Shown: one piece after another, positions 1-6,085 of the stretch
How the letters are laid out: every line of letters begins with the position of its first letter
How positions within the stretch are numbered: position 1 is the stretch's first letter
DNA from: Halanaerobiales bacterium
Lineage (GTDB): Bacteria; Bacillota; Halanaerobiia; Halanaerobiales; JADQBU01
DNA length: 6,091 bases
Reading direction: 5' to 3'
Assembly (NCBI GenBank): GCA_016278435.1
Contig: JADQBU010000163.1
Coordinates: forward strand, 1-6,091
Made by a program: the position numbers and the translations under genes
The notes under the pieces: generated by a model
The model's database searches: none
Told to the model about the DNA's origin: nothing
Seen by the model: the letters and a program-made list of their open reading frames with translations, nothing else

Positions 1-459
1 CAGCAAATCCCTGAGCTGGCCTTTTTTGTTGCCAAGATCTGTAGGGGCTCCATCGGTTATCAATATTAGCCAGGGGCGGTAATAATTTGTTCCTTCTTTC
101 TGTAAATGTTTCTTCCTGGCAGCCAGTTTATCCAGTGCCATCTCTATCCCCTGTCTCAATGGTGTTCCTCCCCCGGCCGTTAAGGGACTATCATCAAACT
201 TATCAACACTGACAAAATTATTTTTTCTGACATCTGGTTTCCTGCCACTTACCTCAATAACACAGATTTCAGCACTTTTACTGGCTTCTTCATCAGCCTG
301 TACCTGCTGTTTCAACTCTTTTAACCCCCTGTTTACCTGTTCAATCGGTTTACCATGCATCGATCCGGAAGTATCAACCAGTAAAACAACCGGCACCTTA
401 TCATAATGAGGATTCTCAATTTCCTGTCCTTCCTGTCTGGGCATTACATCTTCAAACAT
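1..459 (-). CDS. vWA domain protein, TerY/YegL-like (3' end outside window)
   Basis: This is the N-terminal 153 residues of a von Willebrand factor A domain protein; the gene runs off the window at base 1. A short leader (about residues 1-20) precedes a hydrophobic strand and the metal-ion-dependent adhesion site DTSGSM (D29, S31, S33). The other two MIDAS elements are T99 in GGGTPL and D136 in ITDGAPTD, so the metal site looks complete. No signal peptide or membrane segment is visible, so a cytoplasmic location is expected. The layout matches the TerY/YegL group. Known TerY members are often encoded with a PP2C phosphatase and a protein kinase, which here would lie beyond base 1 and cannot be seen. 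The start is supported by AAGGAGG at 468-474, 8 nt upstream. The gene lies 71 nt after the Ntn hydrolase and is probably co-transcribed with it. Domain assignment is firm; the TerY subgroup and partners are inference. Confidence 0.9.
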   Translation of the reverse strand, partial: MFEDVMPRQEGQEIENPHYDKVPVVLLVDTSGSMHGKPIEQVNRGLKELKQQVQADEEASKSAEICVIEVSGRKPDVRKNNFVSVDKFDDSPLTAGGGTPLRQGIEMALDKLAARKKHLQKEGTNYYRPWLILITDGAPTDLGNKKGQLRDLL

Positions 460-530
460 TAATATCTCCTCCTTGAATTTTAATTTATTTATTATATTGA
501 TGTACATATCTAAAAAACGTCACAAAAATT

Positions 531-1745
531 TTATATCCATTTAAATCCCTGTCCTCTACTGATCACAGCAACCCTGATCTCGCCTCCTACCGTCTCTTCT
601 TCCATGGAAACCCTCTTTTTAAAGGCACTTAAATAAACCAGAGACCTGGCCATCTCGGCCATATCCTTTTTGGAAAGGTGTTTTACATTATCCAGTACTG
701 GTTCAATATATTTCTTTCTGGTAAAGGCATTAATTAATTTATGAAACTCTTCCAGCAAACTATGGGAATCTTCCTCGACCGCCTGTAAAGCTTCCTCCGG
801 CAAATTACAGTTTTCTTCCAGCTTTTCCGGTAAATATTTGAACAATCCCATATTCATTAAATACATGGTGTGGTGTAGTTGCTCTTCATCAATCCCCTTC
901 ATAAATGTATGAACCATCTTACCATCGGCAAAGGGGAGTACAGTTGCTGTATTTTTAAAACTGATCTTATGTTCTTCTAACTTTTTGAATTTCAGACGGC
1001 TGTCCACCAGCAGGTCTATACTATACTCGACAGCCACCGGGAAAAGATCAGAATCACCAAAACCGGCTACTACAATACAACCGGGATCAACCATCTTATC
1101 TTTCAATATTACCTTGGCAGCAATTTCTTTGAGGTTTTCTCCCGCTTCATCTGTAACAAAATTTTTACCGATAACATCTTCGATTAAAGCCGGCAAATCC
1201 TCTTCCACAAAACGTTCAATCTTCTCCATCCCGGTTTCTGCCGGTTCAAAAATGTCATCCAGGTCATTAATCTCTTCCAGATATTCTTCCACAACCTCAC
1301 TAAATATTTGTTTCTTATCAGTATTATCTTCAGTTTCCTTATAGGTCCGGTAAATCTCACGGGCAATATTGACCAGTAACCTCCGAAAATATTTTTTTAA
1401 CAGAAACTCCCTGAAATCACAATCCTCTAACTGGTAATTTTCACTTAAAAAGTCCATCAGTTTATCTCCATACTCAGCCAGTGAATCATAGCGGTAAGAG
1501 TTCCTCAATATCTCCTTGCTGAAGTCTTCAATAATAACTTCCCAGGGGATACCCATCAGATTGGCATTCCCATAAGTCATAATTCCAACCGGATAATCCC
1601 GGGATATATTGAACATCTTCTTCATATCGGCATAGGTCTTTTTCACTTCATCCTCTCGTTTAATCTCATCAGAAACCAGTGAACTGACACTATCGGCCGC
1701 CAGAGCAATTCCTCTCCTGTTCATAATAGCGATCTCAGTTGTCAT
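531..1745 (-). CDS. Proteasome-like Ntn hydrolase, 404 aa, predicted N-terminal Thr nucleophile
   Basis: The N-terminus reads M-TTEIAIMNRRGIALAADS. If Met is removed, Thr becomes residue 1 and the Asp of AADS falls at position 17, as in proteasome beta subunits (T1, D17). KKMFNI followed by VGIMTYGNA (about residues 42-61) resembles the K33 and G47 region (KKLFQI...MTIAG in archaeal beta subunits), shifted by about nine residues. A largely charged, helical insert (about 70-215) follows. The fold appears to resume at CIVVAGFGDSDLFP (223-236) and ends with ETVGGEIRVAVIS (384-396), which resembles the D166/S169-G strand of proteasome subunits; V or T replaces the usual Ser. Canonical beta subunits and HslV are roughly 170-230 residues, so this is about twice as long. 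An upstream in-frame ATG (1781) would add 12 residues and bury the Thr. ATG 1745 is preferred because GGGGAG lies 6 nt upstream. Substrate, oligomeric state and activity are unknown. An amidohydrolase-like member is the alternative to a peptidase. Confidence 0.8.
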   Translation of the reverse strand: MTTEIAIMNRRGIALAADSVSSLVSDEIKREDEVKKTYADMKKMFNISRDYPVGIMTYGNANLMGIPWEVIIEDFSKEILRNSYRYDSLAEYGDKLMDFLSENYQLEDCDFREFLLKKYFRRLLVNIAREIYRTYKETEDNTDKKQIFSEVVEEYLEEINDLDDIFEPAETGMEKIERFVEEDLPALIEDVIGKNFVTDEAGENLKEIAAKVILKDKMVDPGCIVVAGFGDSDLFPVAVEYSIDLLVDSRLKFKKLEEHKISFKNTATVLPFADGKMVHTFMKGIDEEQLHHTMYLMNMGLFKYLPEKLEENCNLPEEALQAVEEDSHSLLEEFHKLINAFTRKKYIEPVLDNVKHLSKKDMAEMARSLVYLSAFKKRVSMEEETVGGEIRVAVISRGQGFKWI

Positions 1746-1751
1746 TTTTAT

Positions 1752-1757
1752 CTCCCC
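1752..1757 (-). promoter_or_regulatory. Ribosome binding site that fixes the Ntn hydrolase start
   Basis: GGGGAG on the minus strand sits 6 nt before ATG 1745. The longer reading from ATG 1781 would place this site inside the coding region and has no comparable purine run at a useful distance. The choice matters because only the shorter protein exposes Thr after Met removal. Confidence 0.75.
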
Positions 1758-1864
1758 GCTTTCCGGATTTATTATATACATGTGGGATTTTCATTTTCGT
1801 TACCAAAAATAAATCTGTTTTATAGAAAATTAATGTTTTTATAAAATGCTGATGTTAATGGCTA

Positions 1865-1893
1865 ATTAAATATAAATACTAAACTTCGTTCAA
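1865..1893 (-). promoter_or_regulatory. Possible sigma-A promoter for the Ntn hydrolase-vWA unit
   Basis: On the minus strand TTGAAC (1888-1893) is followed after 17 nt by TTTAAT (1865-1870), matching the -35 and -10 consensus at 4/6 and 5/6. It would leave a leader of roughly 110 nt before ATG 1745, and the hairpins at 1907-1962 would lie upstream of the start site. In such AT-rich DNA this match could arise by chance. Confidence 0.35.
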
Positions 1894-2006
1894 ACTCAAC
1901 TATTAGCACATACCTTACTTAGTATGTGTGAAGTATTGAGAAGCTTCATCCGACGCGAAGCTAGTATCTTTGATGAAAATCTTGTTTTTGATTTAGGTGG
2001 TGAGGT

Positions 2007-2675
2007 TCACATTATTTCATAATCTTGATAAAAAGCACGGAATTTACCCATTCTTTTATCCAGGTGGTAGTGACCAAAAAACCATCTTTTATATTCAATC
2101 ATAGCTTCAATATTCTCCAGATATTCTTCTGTCTGGTCTCTCCTGCCTTTCCCCGGCAGCAGTATCTGTTTAATACTGCCCGGAGCAGCATGAGTCACAA
2201 CATAGTCGATCCTGTAATTAAATCTACGGAGATTTTCCAGAGCTGCTTCATATTCCTGCCTATCAGGAATCTCCTGCGGCCACCAGCTCTTGCCTTCAAC
2301 TCTTATTTCTTTATCAATCGACAGCCCACCACCAAAGGTAAAGAAACTCCTGTCTTCTATCTTATAAACCCGTCCCCGGCGTAGATGGTATAGACCTTCT
2401 GCAACTTTCCCTACATCTGCTTCAAATTTATCTAAAGAAGGCAGCTGCTGTAACCTATCAAAATTTTCATGATTACCATCAATAAATAAAATTTCTGGAT
2501 TCAGTGATGTAAGCCAGTCTAAAGCCCGTTTTTCTTTATCATCCTTCTTATTACTCCATATAAATCCAAAATCTCCTGCAATGATAAGATAGTCTGCTCG
2601 AGATAAGTTTTTGTTTACTTCACTCAATCTGGGTTTTGACATAATCCCGTGGGTATCTCCGGTTATACAGATCAT
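2007..2675 (-). CDS. Calcineurin-like metallophosphoesterase
   Basis: The 222-residue protein carries all core motifs of the metallophosphoesterase fold in order: GDTHG (6-10, with D7 and H9), GDFGF (34-38, D35), GNHE (67-70, N68 and H69), TH (161-162) and GHYH (201-204). These residues normally bind two divalent metals and hydrolyse phosphomono- or diesters, so the enzyme is predicted to be active. There is no signal peptide, which implies a cytosolic role. The substrate (nucleotide, nucleic acid or phosphoprotein) cannot be told from the sequence. The length is normal for a minimal single-domain member. The start at 2675 has AGGGGTG a short way upstream, and the gene follows the beta-helix gene after only 20 nt, so they should be co-transcribed. 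A phosphodiesterase or a Ser/Thr phosphatase are both possible. Confidence 0.9.
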   Translation of the reverse strand: MICITGDTHGIMSKPRLSEVNKNLSRADYLIIAGDFGFIWSNKKDDKEKRALDWLTSLNPEILFIDGNHENFDRLQQLPSLDKFEADVGKVAEGLYHLRRGRVYKIEDRSFFTFGGGLSIDKEIRVEGKSWWPQEIPDRQEYEAALENLRRFNYRIDYVVTHAAPGSIKQILLPGKGRRDQTEEYLENIEAMIEYKRWFFGHYHLDKRMGKFRAFYQDYEIM

Positions 2676-2695
2676 AATACTTCACCCCTTAAATC

Positions 2696-3796
2696 TTAAT
2701 AATAATTTGAATCAATAATTTTCCCTTTAACATTTCTGATAACCGCATCAAAGTACAGACTTATATTGTCTTCAACTTTTATTTGTTTATCCTTTCTGAT
2801 ATTTTTAATCTGTTTAAAATAATTCTCATATATTCTATTTTCCTCCATGACGGTATCGGAATCCCGCAGACATAAACCGGCTCCGGGAGTTTGATCCCCA
2901 GCAAAATAACTATCACTGATTAAGTTATTTTTATATATATTATTTTCTGCAAGAGTCACATAATGAGCTTCCCAGATATGTAATCCGGCCCCAAGTACTT
3001 CTTTCCCTGCCAGAGTATTGCGATATATTTTATTTCTACCGAATAAAACATTTAATATTCCTGCTATATTAATCCCGCCCCCTGACTCTGAGGCTTTATT
3101 CCGGCAAATAGTATTATCCTCAATAAGAATACCTGGTTTCAGAGTTTCCATTTTATTAAACACCATTTCTTTTTGCGACTCACAGAATTCAATACTTAAT
3201 CCCCCACCACTTTCGGCTTCATTGCTGCTGACGCTGTTATTTATCACCTGTAAAACAATATCACTTTCAGATATTACCCCTCTAATATTGATACCCCCAC
3301 CTGAATAAGCCCTGTTGTTTATCAATTCATTGTCTTTAAACAATGCATTTGAACATATAAGAACGACACCCCCACCATAATAGGCGGTATTATCTCTAAT
3401 AATGTTTTTTCTTATGGTCGGGGATGAACCCCTTACTGAAATACCTCCACCTATTTTCCCTCTAAAAGGAGTTTTTTTATCCACATCAATTAATTTTTTA
3501 TATTCTGTACCACTACCACCGGTTATGGTAAAGCCTTCCAGGGCAGAATCCCGATCTTCACCACTGGTAAATTTAATTACTGACCCCTCTCCCTTTCCTG
3601 CAATAATTGTATTTTGCCGACAATATTTATCAGATGGATCAGTAGACCTGAGCCTTACTTTCTTTCCCCTGAAATCTATATTCTCCCTGTATTTACCCGG
3701 GGAAACGATAATCTCAGTTCCGTTCAGTGCCTGATATACAGCTTTCTGAATTGAGGATATATCCTGTGGTACTTTGATTTTATTTTTATATCTCAA
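2696..3796 (-). CDS. Right-handed parallel beta-helix (PbH1 repeat) protein, cytosolic
   Basis: The 366-residue protein opens with a block typical of beta-helix capping regions (about 9-50: VPQDISSIQKAV, then GTEIIVSPGKYRENI). About seven coils follow, marked by GGG or GAG turns at about 116, 141, 166, 197, 239, 269 and 305 and by NxIxxN ladders such as NIIRDN and NKIYRN. This is the pattern of NosD, pectate-lyase-like and DUF1565-type proteins. Such folds usually bind or cleave polysaccharides and are usually secreted. Here there is no signal peptide, anchor or obvious catalytic set, so a cytosolic scaffold or binding role is inferred. The start is TTG at 3796: a TAG lies two codons upstream in frame, and AGGGGG (3806-3811) is 9 nt before it. 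The start lies inside the preceding 44-residue gene, overlapping by 11 nt, which suggests translational coupling. The C-terminal ~35 residues look non-repetitive. Confidence 0.85.
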   Translation of the reverse strand: MRYKNKIKVPQDISSIQKAVYQALNGTEIIVSPGKYRENIDFRGKKVRLRSTDPSDKYCRQNTIIAGKGEGSVIKFTSGEDRDSALEGFTITGGSGTEYKKLIDVDKKTPFRGKIGGGISVRGSSPTIRKNIIRDNTAYYGGGVVLICSNALFKDNELINNRAYSGGGINIRGVISESDIVLQVINNSVSSNEAESGGGLSIEFCESQKEMVFNKMETLKPGILIEDNTICRNKASESGGGINIAGILNVLFGRNKIYRNTLAGKEVLGAGLHIWEAHYVTLAENNIYKNNLISDSYFAGDQTPGAGLCLRDSDTVMEENRIYENYFKQIKNIRKDKQIKVEDNISLYFDAVIRNVKGKIIDSNYY

Positions 3797-3920
3797 CTTC
3801 TATATCCCCCTGTTCATAAACTATAACATCCTTTTCTTCGTTTTTTCTGTCTTCAGGTTTATCCATAAGCACCCAGTATACAACTAATATCCCGATCAAT
3901 GCCGGCAGAATCTCATTCAT
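3786..3920 (-). CDS. Small single-TM protein, 44 aa
   Basis: A short open frame encodes a hydrophobic N-terminal segment (about residues 4-19, ILPALIGILVVYWVLM) followed by a charged tail with DKPEDRKNEEKD and ending in VEI. Start and reading are well supported: a near-perfect Shine-Dalgarno AAGGAGGT (3927-3934) lies 6 nt before ATG 3920, the gene fits tightly between the FUN14-like gene and the beta-helix gene, and its end overlaps the latter's TTG start by 11 nt. The predicted product is a single-pass membrane protein with the charged tail probably in the cytosol. It is too short to assign to a family. A role as membrane anchor or regulator for the cytosolic beta-helix protein translated from the same overlap is a guess from position only. 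Confidence 0.7.
   Translation of the reverse strand: MNEILPALIGILVVYWVLMDKPEDRKNEEKDVIVYEQGDIEVEI
3806..3811 (-). promoter_or_regulatory. Ribosome binding site for the TTG start of the beta-helix gene
   Basis: AGGGGG on the minus strand lies 9 nt before TTG 3796 and within the coding region of the 44-residue gene. It supports TTG as the start, since the frame is closed by TAG just upstream. Confidence 0.65.
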
Positions 3921-3926
3921 GAAATT

Positions 3927-3934
3927 ACCTCCTT
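3927..3934 (-). promoter_or_regulatory. Strong ribosome binding site for the 44-aa gene
   Basis: AAGGAGGT on the minus strand, 6 nt before ATG 3920, is among the strongest Shine-Dalgarno matches in the window and is the main evidence that this small frame is translated. Confidence 0.75.
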
Positions 3935-3956
3935 CCGATTATAATCACAAAAGATT

Positions 3957-4286
3957 CTATCCCTTCTTTAATCCCAGAAAAAGACCCATCCCGGCACTTC
4001 CGGCTACTGCCAGTGAGCCCTGCAACCAGCTTGCCAGCAGATCAACCGGATCTGCCCTGTAAAATTGATAGATAAAATTGTTGTATGCATTCTCAATTCC
4101 AGACCAGTTGATAAATATGAAATTATATCTGGCCAGAACCAGCATTATAATGACCAGTATACCTATCAGTACCAGCATTAATCTCAGTGATTTCTTCAGA
4201 GCCAGCCCTACAGCAAAGCCCAGCAGTGTTCCCAGCAGAACTTTTTCGGTCAGGCCAGGCAGTCCATACTTAAAACTCTCTATCAT
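3957..4286 (-). CDS. FUN14-like small integral membrane protein
   Basis: The 109-residue protein has three hydrophobic stretches: about 15-30 (VLLGTLLGFAVGLALKK edge), 33-52 and 88-106. The glycine-rich GTLLGFAVGLALKK, the INW tripeptide at about 59-61 and the closing glycine run GSAGMGLFLGLKKG match the pattern of bacterial and archaeal FUN14-family proteins, which are about 100 residues long. Eukaryotic FUNDC1 is a mitochondrial outer-membrane mitophagy receptor; the role of prokaryotic members is not settled. The start at 4286 has GGGGGAG (4293-4299) 6 nt upstream. It is the first gene after the terminator at 4380-4430, so it probably heads the unit that continues with the 44-aa, beta-helix and phosphoesterase genes. 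Membrane location is secure; family assignment is by motif only. Confidence 0.75.
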   Translation of the reverse strand: MIESFKYGLPGLTEKVLLGTLLGFAVGLALKKSLRLMLVLIGILVIIMLVLARYNFIFINWSGIENAYNNFIYQFYRADPVDLLASWLQGSLAVAGSAGMGLFLGLKKG

Positions 4287-4330
4287 AACTATCTCCCCCT
4301 TGATTTTTAATTATCACCTTTTCCTCAAGA

Positions 4331-4359
4331 CATATATGTAGTTAATTGAGAAATGTCAC
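4331..4359 (-). promoter_or_regulatory. Possible promoter for the FUN14-like gene cluster
   Basis: On the minus strand GTGACA (4354-4359), a 5/6 match to -35, is followed after 17 nt by TATATG (4331-4336), a weaker 4/6 match to -10. It lies between the terminator and the FUN14-like gene, where a promoter is expected. Confidence 0.4.
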
Positions 4360-4379
4360 TAATTCCATATCTATTTTAC

Positions 4380-4430
4380 AAAAATAAAAAAGCAAGGGCC
4401 TACCATCTTATAACAGTAGACCCCTGCTTT
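4380..4430 (-). terminator. Rho-independent terminator of the sigma-like operon
   Basis: On the minus strand a 15-bp stem pairs 4416-4430 with 4389-4403 (two G-T wobbles, the rest Watson-Crick) around a 12-nt loop. It is followed directly by TTTTTTATTTTTG. The opposite side lacks a T-run, so it acts for minus-strand transcripts only. It lies about 50 nt after the stop of the 203-residue gene and separates that unit from the FUN14-like cluster. Confidence 0.9.
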
Positions 4431-4479
4431 AATTAAATATATGAAATTTTTAAAACTAATTAAAGTTATTTAATCCAAT

Positions 4480-5091
4480 CTAATCTATACAGAATCTCAG
4501 TTTCATTTCTTCCCCCTGAATCGGGGTTCCGCCAAGTTGCACCCTTTTTTCACCATCTTCCATCTTGAAATTAATCTTCCTTTCTTCCTCACCTCTTTTT
4601 AACAGCAAAGAGAACTCACCGGTGTAAGGTTTATTATCTTTTTCGATCTTAATCAAAATTTCTTTAACTCGTTTATCCATCTCAATCCAGAATTTATCAG
4701 TTTCACGTATTTCTGTAAACCCGGTACCGGTTTTTATATAACTTATATCAGCTGCAGCCATTTTATTTACAAGTTCAGAACGGTCACTGACTAGCTCTGC
4801 CGCCGCTAAGGCAACTTCCCTGACACGGTAAAAAAGTTGCTCCAGCCGGTTATTCTTTATCCTTAGATACACTTCTTCTGACCGCTCTGCCCTTTCCATG
4901 ACCATATCTACAGCCCTATCGATATGCCCGGAAAACTTAATTATCTCTACCAGCTCTTTATACTCCTGATATAGCTGTTGATAATCTTTCTGCGTTTTTA
5001 TCTTTTCTTCATACTCTTCTATAACCTCATCTTCTTTAAGATCCCCTAAAGCCCTTGCCGAAATATAATCTTCAATATTTTTAAATTCCAT
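4480..5091 (-). CDS. Unrecognised soluble 203-aa protein paired with the sigma-like gene
   Basis: I do not recognise the family. Residues 1-110 are strongly helical and charged (EDYISARALGDLKEDEV near the start, then repeated E/K-rich helices). Residues 110-150 are mixed, and 155-203 look beta-rich (YTGEFSLLLKRG, KINFKMEDG, EMKLRFCID). There is no signal peptide or membrane span. The N-terminal pattern of a short helix, a D-L-hinge and acidic helices loosely recalls the starts of anti-sigma factors, but the HxxxCxxC zinc motif is absent. The start at 5091 has AAGGGGAT just upstream, inside the 3' end of the sigma-like gene, and the two frames overlap by 11 nt, so the products are probably made together. 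A terminator follows closely. A regulatory partner of the sigma-like protein is the best positional guess, and it is only that. Confidence 0.75.
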   Translation of the reverse strand: MEFKNIEDYISARALGDLKEDEVIEEYEEKIKTQKDYQQLYQEYKELVEIIKFSGHIDRAVDMVMERAERSEEVYLRIKNNRLEQLFYRVREVALAAAELVSDRSELVNKMAAADISYIKTGTGFTEIRETDKFWIEMDKRVKEILIKIEKDNKPYTGEFSLLLKRGEEERKINFKMEDGEKRVQLGGTPIQGEEMKLRFCID

Positions 5092-6034
5092 AATATCCCC
5101 TTGCTTCCATCGCTTTTTTTAACATCTGCAGACACCTTCTCTTCCTCATTCTGATACTGGCAATTTTAATATCCAGACCCAGAATTTCTTTTATTTCCTG
5201 ATAAGTTTTATTCACCAGAAAAAGAGTTAATATCTCTTTGCAATTATTTTTAACAAGTTTTCCTTGTTTGAAAATCTCGAGAACTAAACCTATACCCTCG
5301 CTAATCCGACTATTTCTAAAATCTTTAAGCATTTTCATTGCAGGATCAAAATCACCCTGATTTTCATTATTAACGGGAGTATTTCCACTCTCAAGCAGGC
5401 TATATTCTTCTCCGTCCTTATTGACATTCTCAAGAAATTCCTCATTTATATTTTTCTTCTTAAATATATTTAATATATGGCCACATACCCTGTTGAATAA
5501 AAAGGTCTTATAACTGCTTTTCCTGAAGTCATAATCCTCAATGTTTGTTCTATTGTTATCTGTATCTTCATTTTTAGAACGATCAGCATAACCTGTTATT
5601 TTTTCGACAATATCTATTTTATTCTGTTCGGTCAGAAAAACATTTCTCCATTCCTTACTCTTCTTCTTATTGAACATATTAATATCTATTCCCACGTTTT
5701 CTAAATGTATAATAATATTGTCTATAATTTCACCACTAAACCGGAAAAGTATCTCAAGCACTTCCCTGGGTGGTTTTTCTTGACTGGATTCAGTCATCTC
5801 ATTTAAGCTTGCAAAAATCTGACTACGTATCTGTTTTTTCACCAAGGATATTTTATCCTTATCCATGTCCTCCGGAAAGCCGTCAATCTTACTTTCACAT
5901 AATATATATACCTTATGGAAAATACCATACAATTCTCCTGTCTCCACAGCCTCTGTTACAAGTTTATCAATTTCTTCCTGCTTAAATGGTCCTGCTACCA
6001 ATAGATATACCCCCATTTTTATAACATTTGTCAT
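5081..6034 (-). CDS. Divergent sigma-70-like regulator with long N-terminal extension
   Basis: The C-terminal part (about 262-308) reads like sigma region 4: ILTLFLVNKTYQEIKEILGL, then a basic recognition-helix-like stretch IRMRKRRCLQMLKKA. Residues 168-200 (DFRKSSYKTFLFNRVCGHILNIFKKK) resemble region 2.2-2.4 of ECF-type sigma factors, where a compact helix precedes a basic stretch; this match is weaker. A linker rich in N, D and E (about 200-232) joins them. The first ~165 residues match nothing I recognise and make the protein longer than typical ECF factors (about 160-200 aa). The product is expected to be cytosolic and to bind DNA, possibly with RNA polymerase. The start at 6034 has only a weak GTGA upstream, so low translation or a different start is possible. 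It heads the two-gene unit ended by the terminator at 4380-4430. A LuxR-like or phage-type HTH regulator is the alternative. Confidence 0.65.
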   Translation of the reverse strand: MTNVIKMGVYLLVAGPFKQEEIDKLVTEAVETGELYGIFHKVYILCESKIDGFPEDMDKDKISLVKKQIRSQIFASLNEMTESSQEKPPREVLEILFRFSGEIIDNIIIHLENVGIDINMFNKKKSKEWRNVFLTEQNKIDIVEKITGYADRSKNEDTDNNRTNIEDYDFRKSSYKTFLFNRVCGHILNIFKKKNINEEFLENVNKDGEEYSLLESGNTPVNNENQGDFDPAMKMLKDFRNSRISEGIGLVLEIFKQGKLVKNNCKEILTLFLVNKTYQEIKEILGLDIKIASIRMRKRRCLQMLKKAMEARGYYGI

Positions 6035-6048
6035 TAATTATCACTAGC

Positions 6049-6085
6049 TTTGCATAAATAAATTTTCTAAAAGTCAAGCATAATA
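6049..6085 (-). promoter_or_regulatory. Possible promoter region of the sigma-like gene
   Basis: On the minus strand TTGACT (6072-6077) is a 5/6 match to -35, but the hexamer 17 nt on (TGCAAA, 6049-6054) matches -10 poorly. TATTAT (6080-6085) is a 5/6 match to -10, but its -35 would lie outside the window. Either, neither or an alternative sigma site could be used; autoregulation by the encoded protein cannot be excluded. Confidence 0.3.

Larger units (their letters stand above)
1746..2006. other. 261-bp non-coding gap with two short hairpins
   Basis: This gap separates the phosphoesterase stop from the Ntn hydrolase start and is much longer than other gaps in the window. It holds two perfect inverted repeats. 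CACATAC (1907-1913) pairs with GTATGTG (1922-1928) across an 8-nt loop, and AGCTTC (1942-1947) pairs with GAAGCT (1957-1962) across 9 nt. TTCATC (1945-1950) can alternatively pair with GATGAA (1972-1977). An imperfect longer-range pairing joins ACTAAACTTCG (1878-1888) and CGAAGCTAGT (1956-1965). Neither hairpin is followed by a T-run on either strand, so they do not look like intrinsic terminators. The segment could be a leader of the Ntn transcript or a worn mobile-element end; neither is established. Confidence 0.4.

Noticed and set aside
985..1344. 119-codon plus-strand open frame opposite the Ntn hydrolase gene
   Set aside because: Ser/Ile/Pro-rich antisense shadow with no family signal, lying wholly within a well-supported gene.
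1743..1781. Longer 416-residue version of the Ntn hydrolase starting at ATG 1781
   Set aside because: ATG 1745 has GGGGAG at ideal spacing and yields the Thr1/Asp17 register of the proteasome fold. The 12 extra residues overlap that ribosome site.
1907..1962. Hairpins considered as a terminator for the phosphoesterase transcript
   Set aside because: Stems are only 6-7 bp and no T-run follows on either strand.
1924..2022. 32-codon plus-strand open frame in the gap between the phosphoesterase and Ntn hydrolase genes
   Set aside because: There is no ribosome binding site before its ATG, its end overlaps the phosphoesterase coding region on the other strand, and the peptide resembles nothing I recognise. 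Kept only as a note within the gap finding.
3060..3450. Recurring C-rich (plus strand) patches considered as a DNA repeat array or CRISPR
   Set aside because: They encode the repeating GGG turns of beta-helix coils, with irregular spacing and no conserved repeat or spacer structure.
3018..3734. Two plus-strand open frames opposite the beta-helix gene
   Set aside because: Their proline- and leucine-rich products are the antisense of GGN-rich coils; no ribosome sites or recognisable domains.
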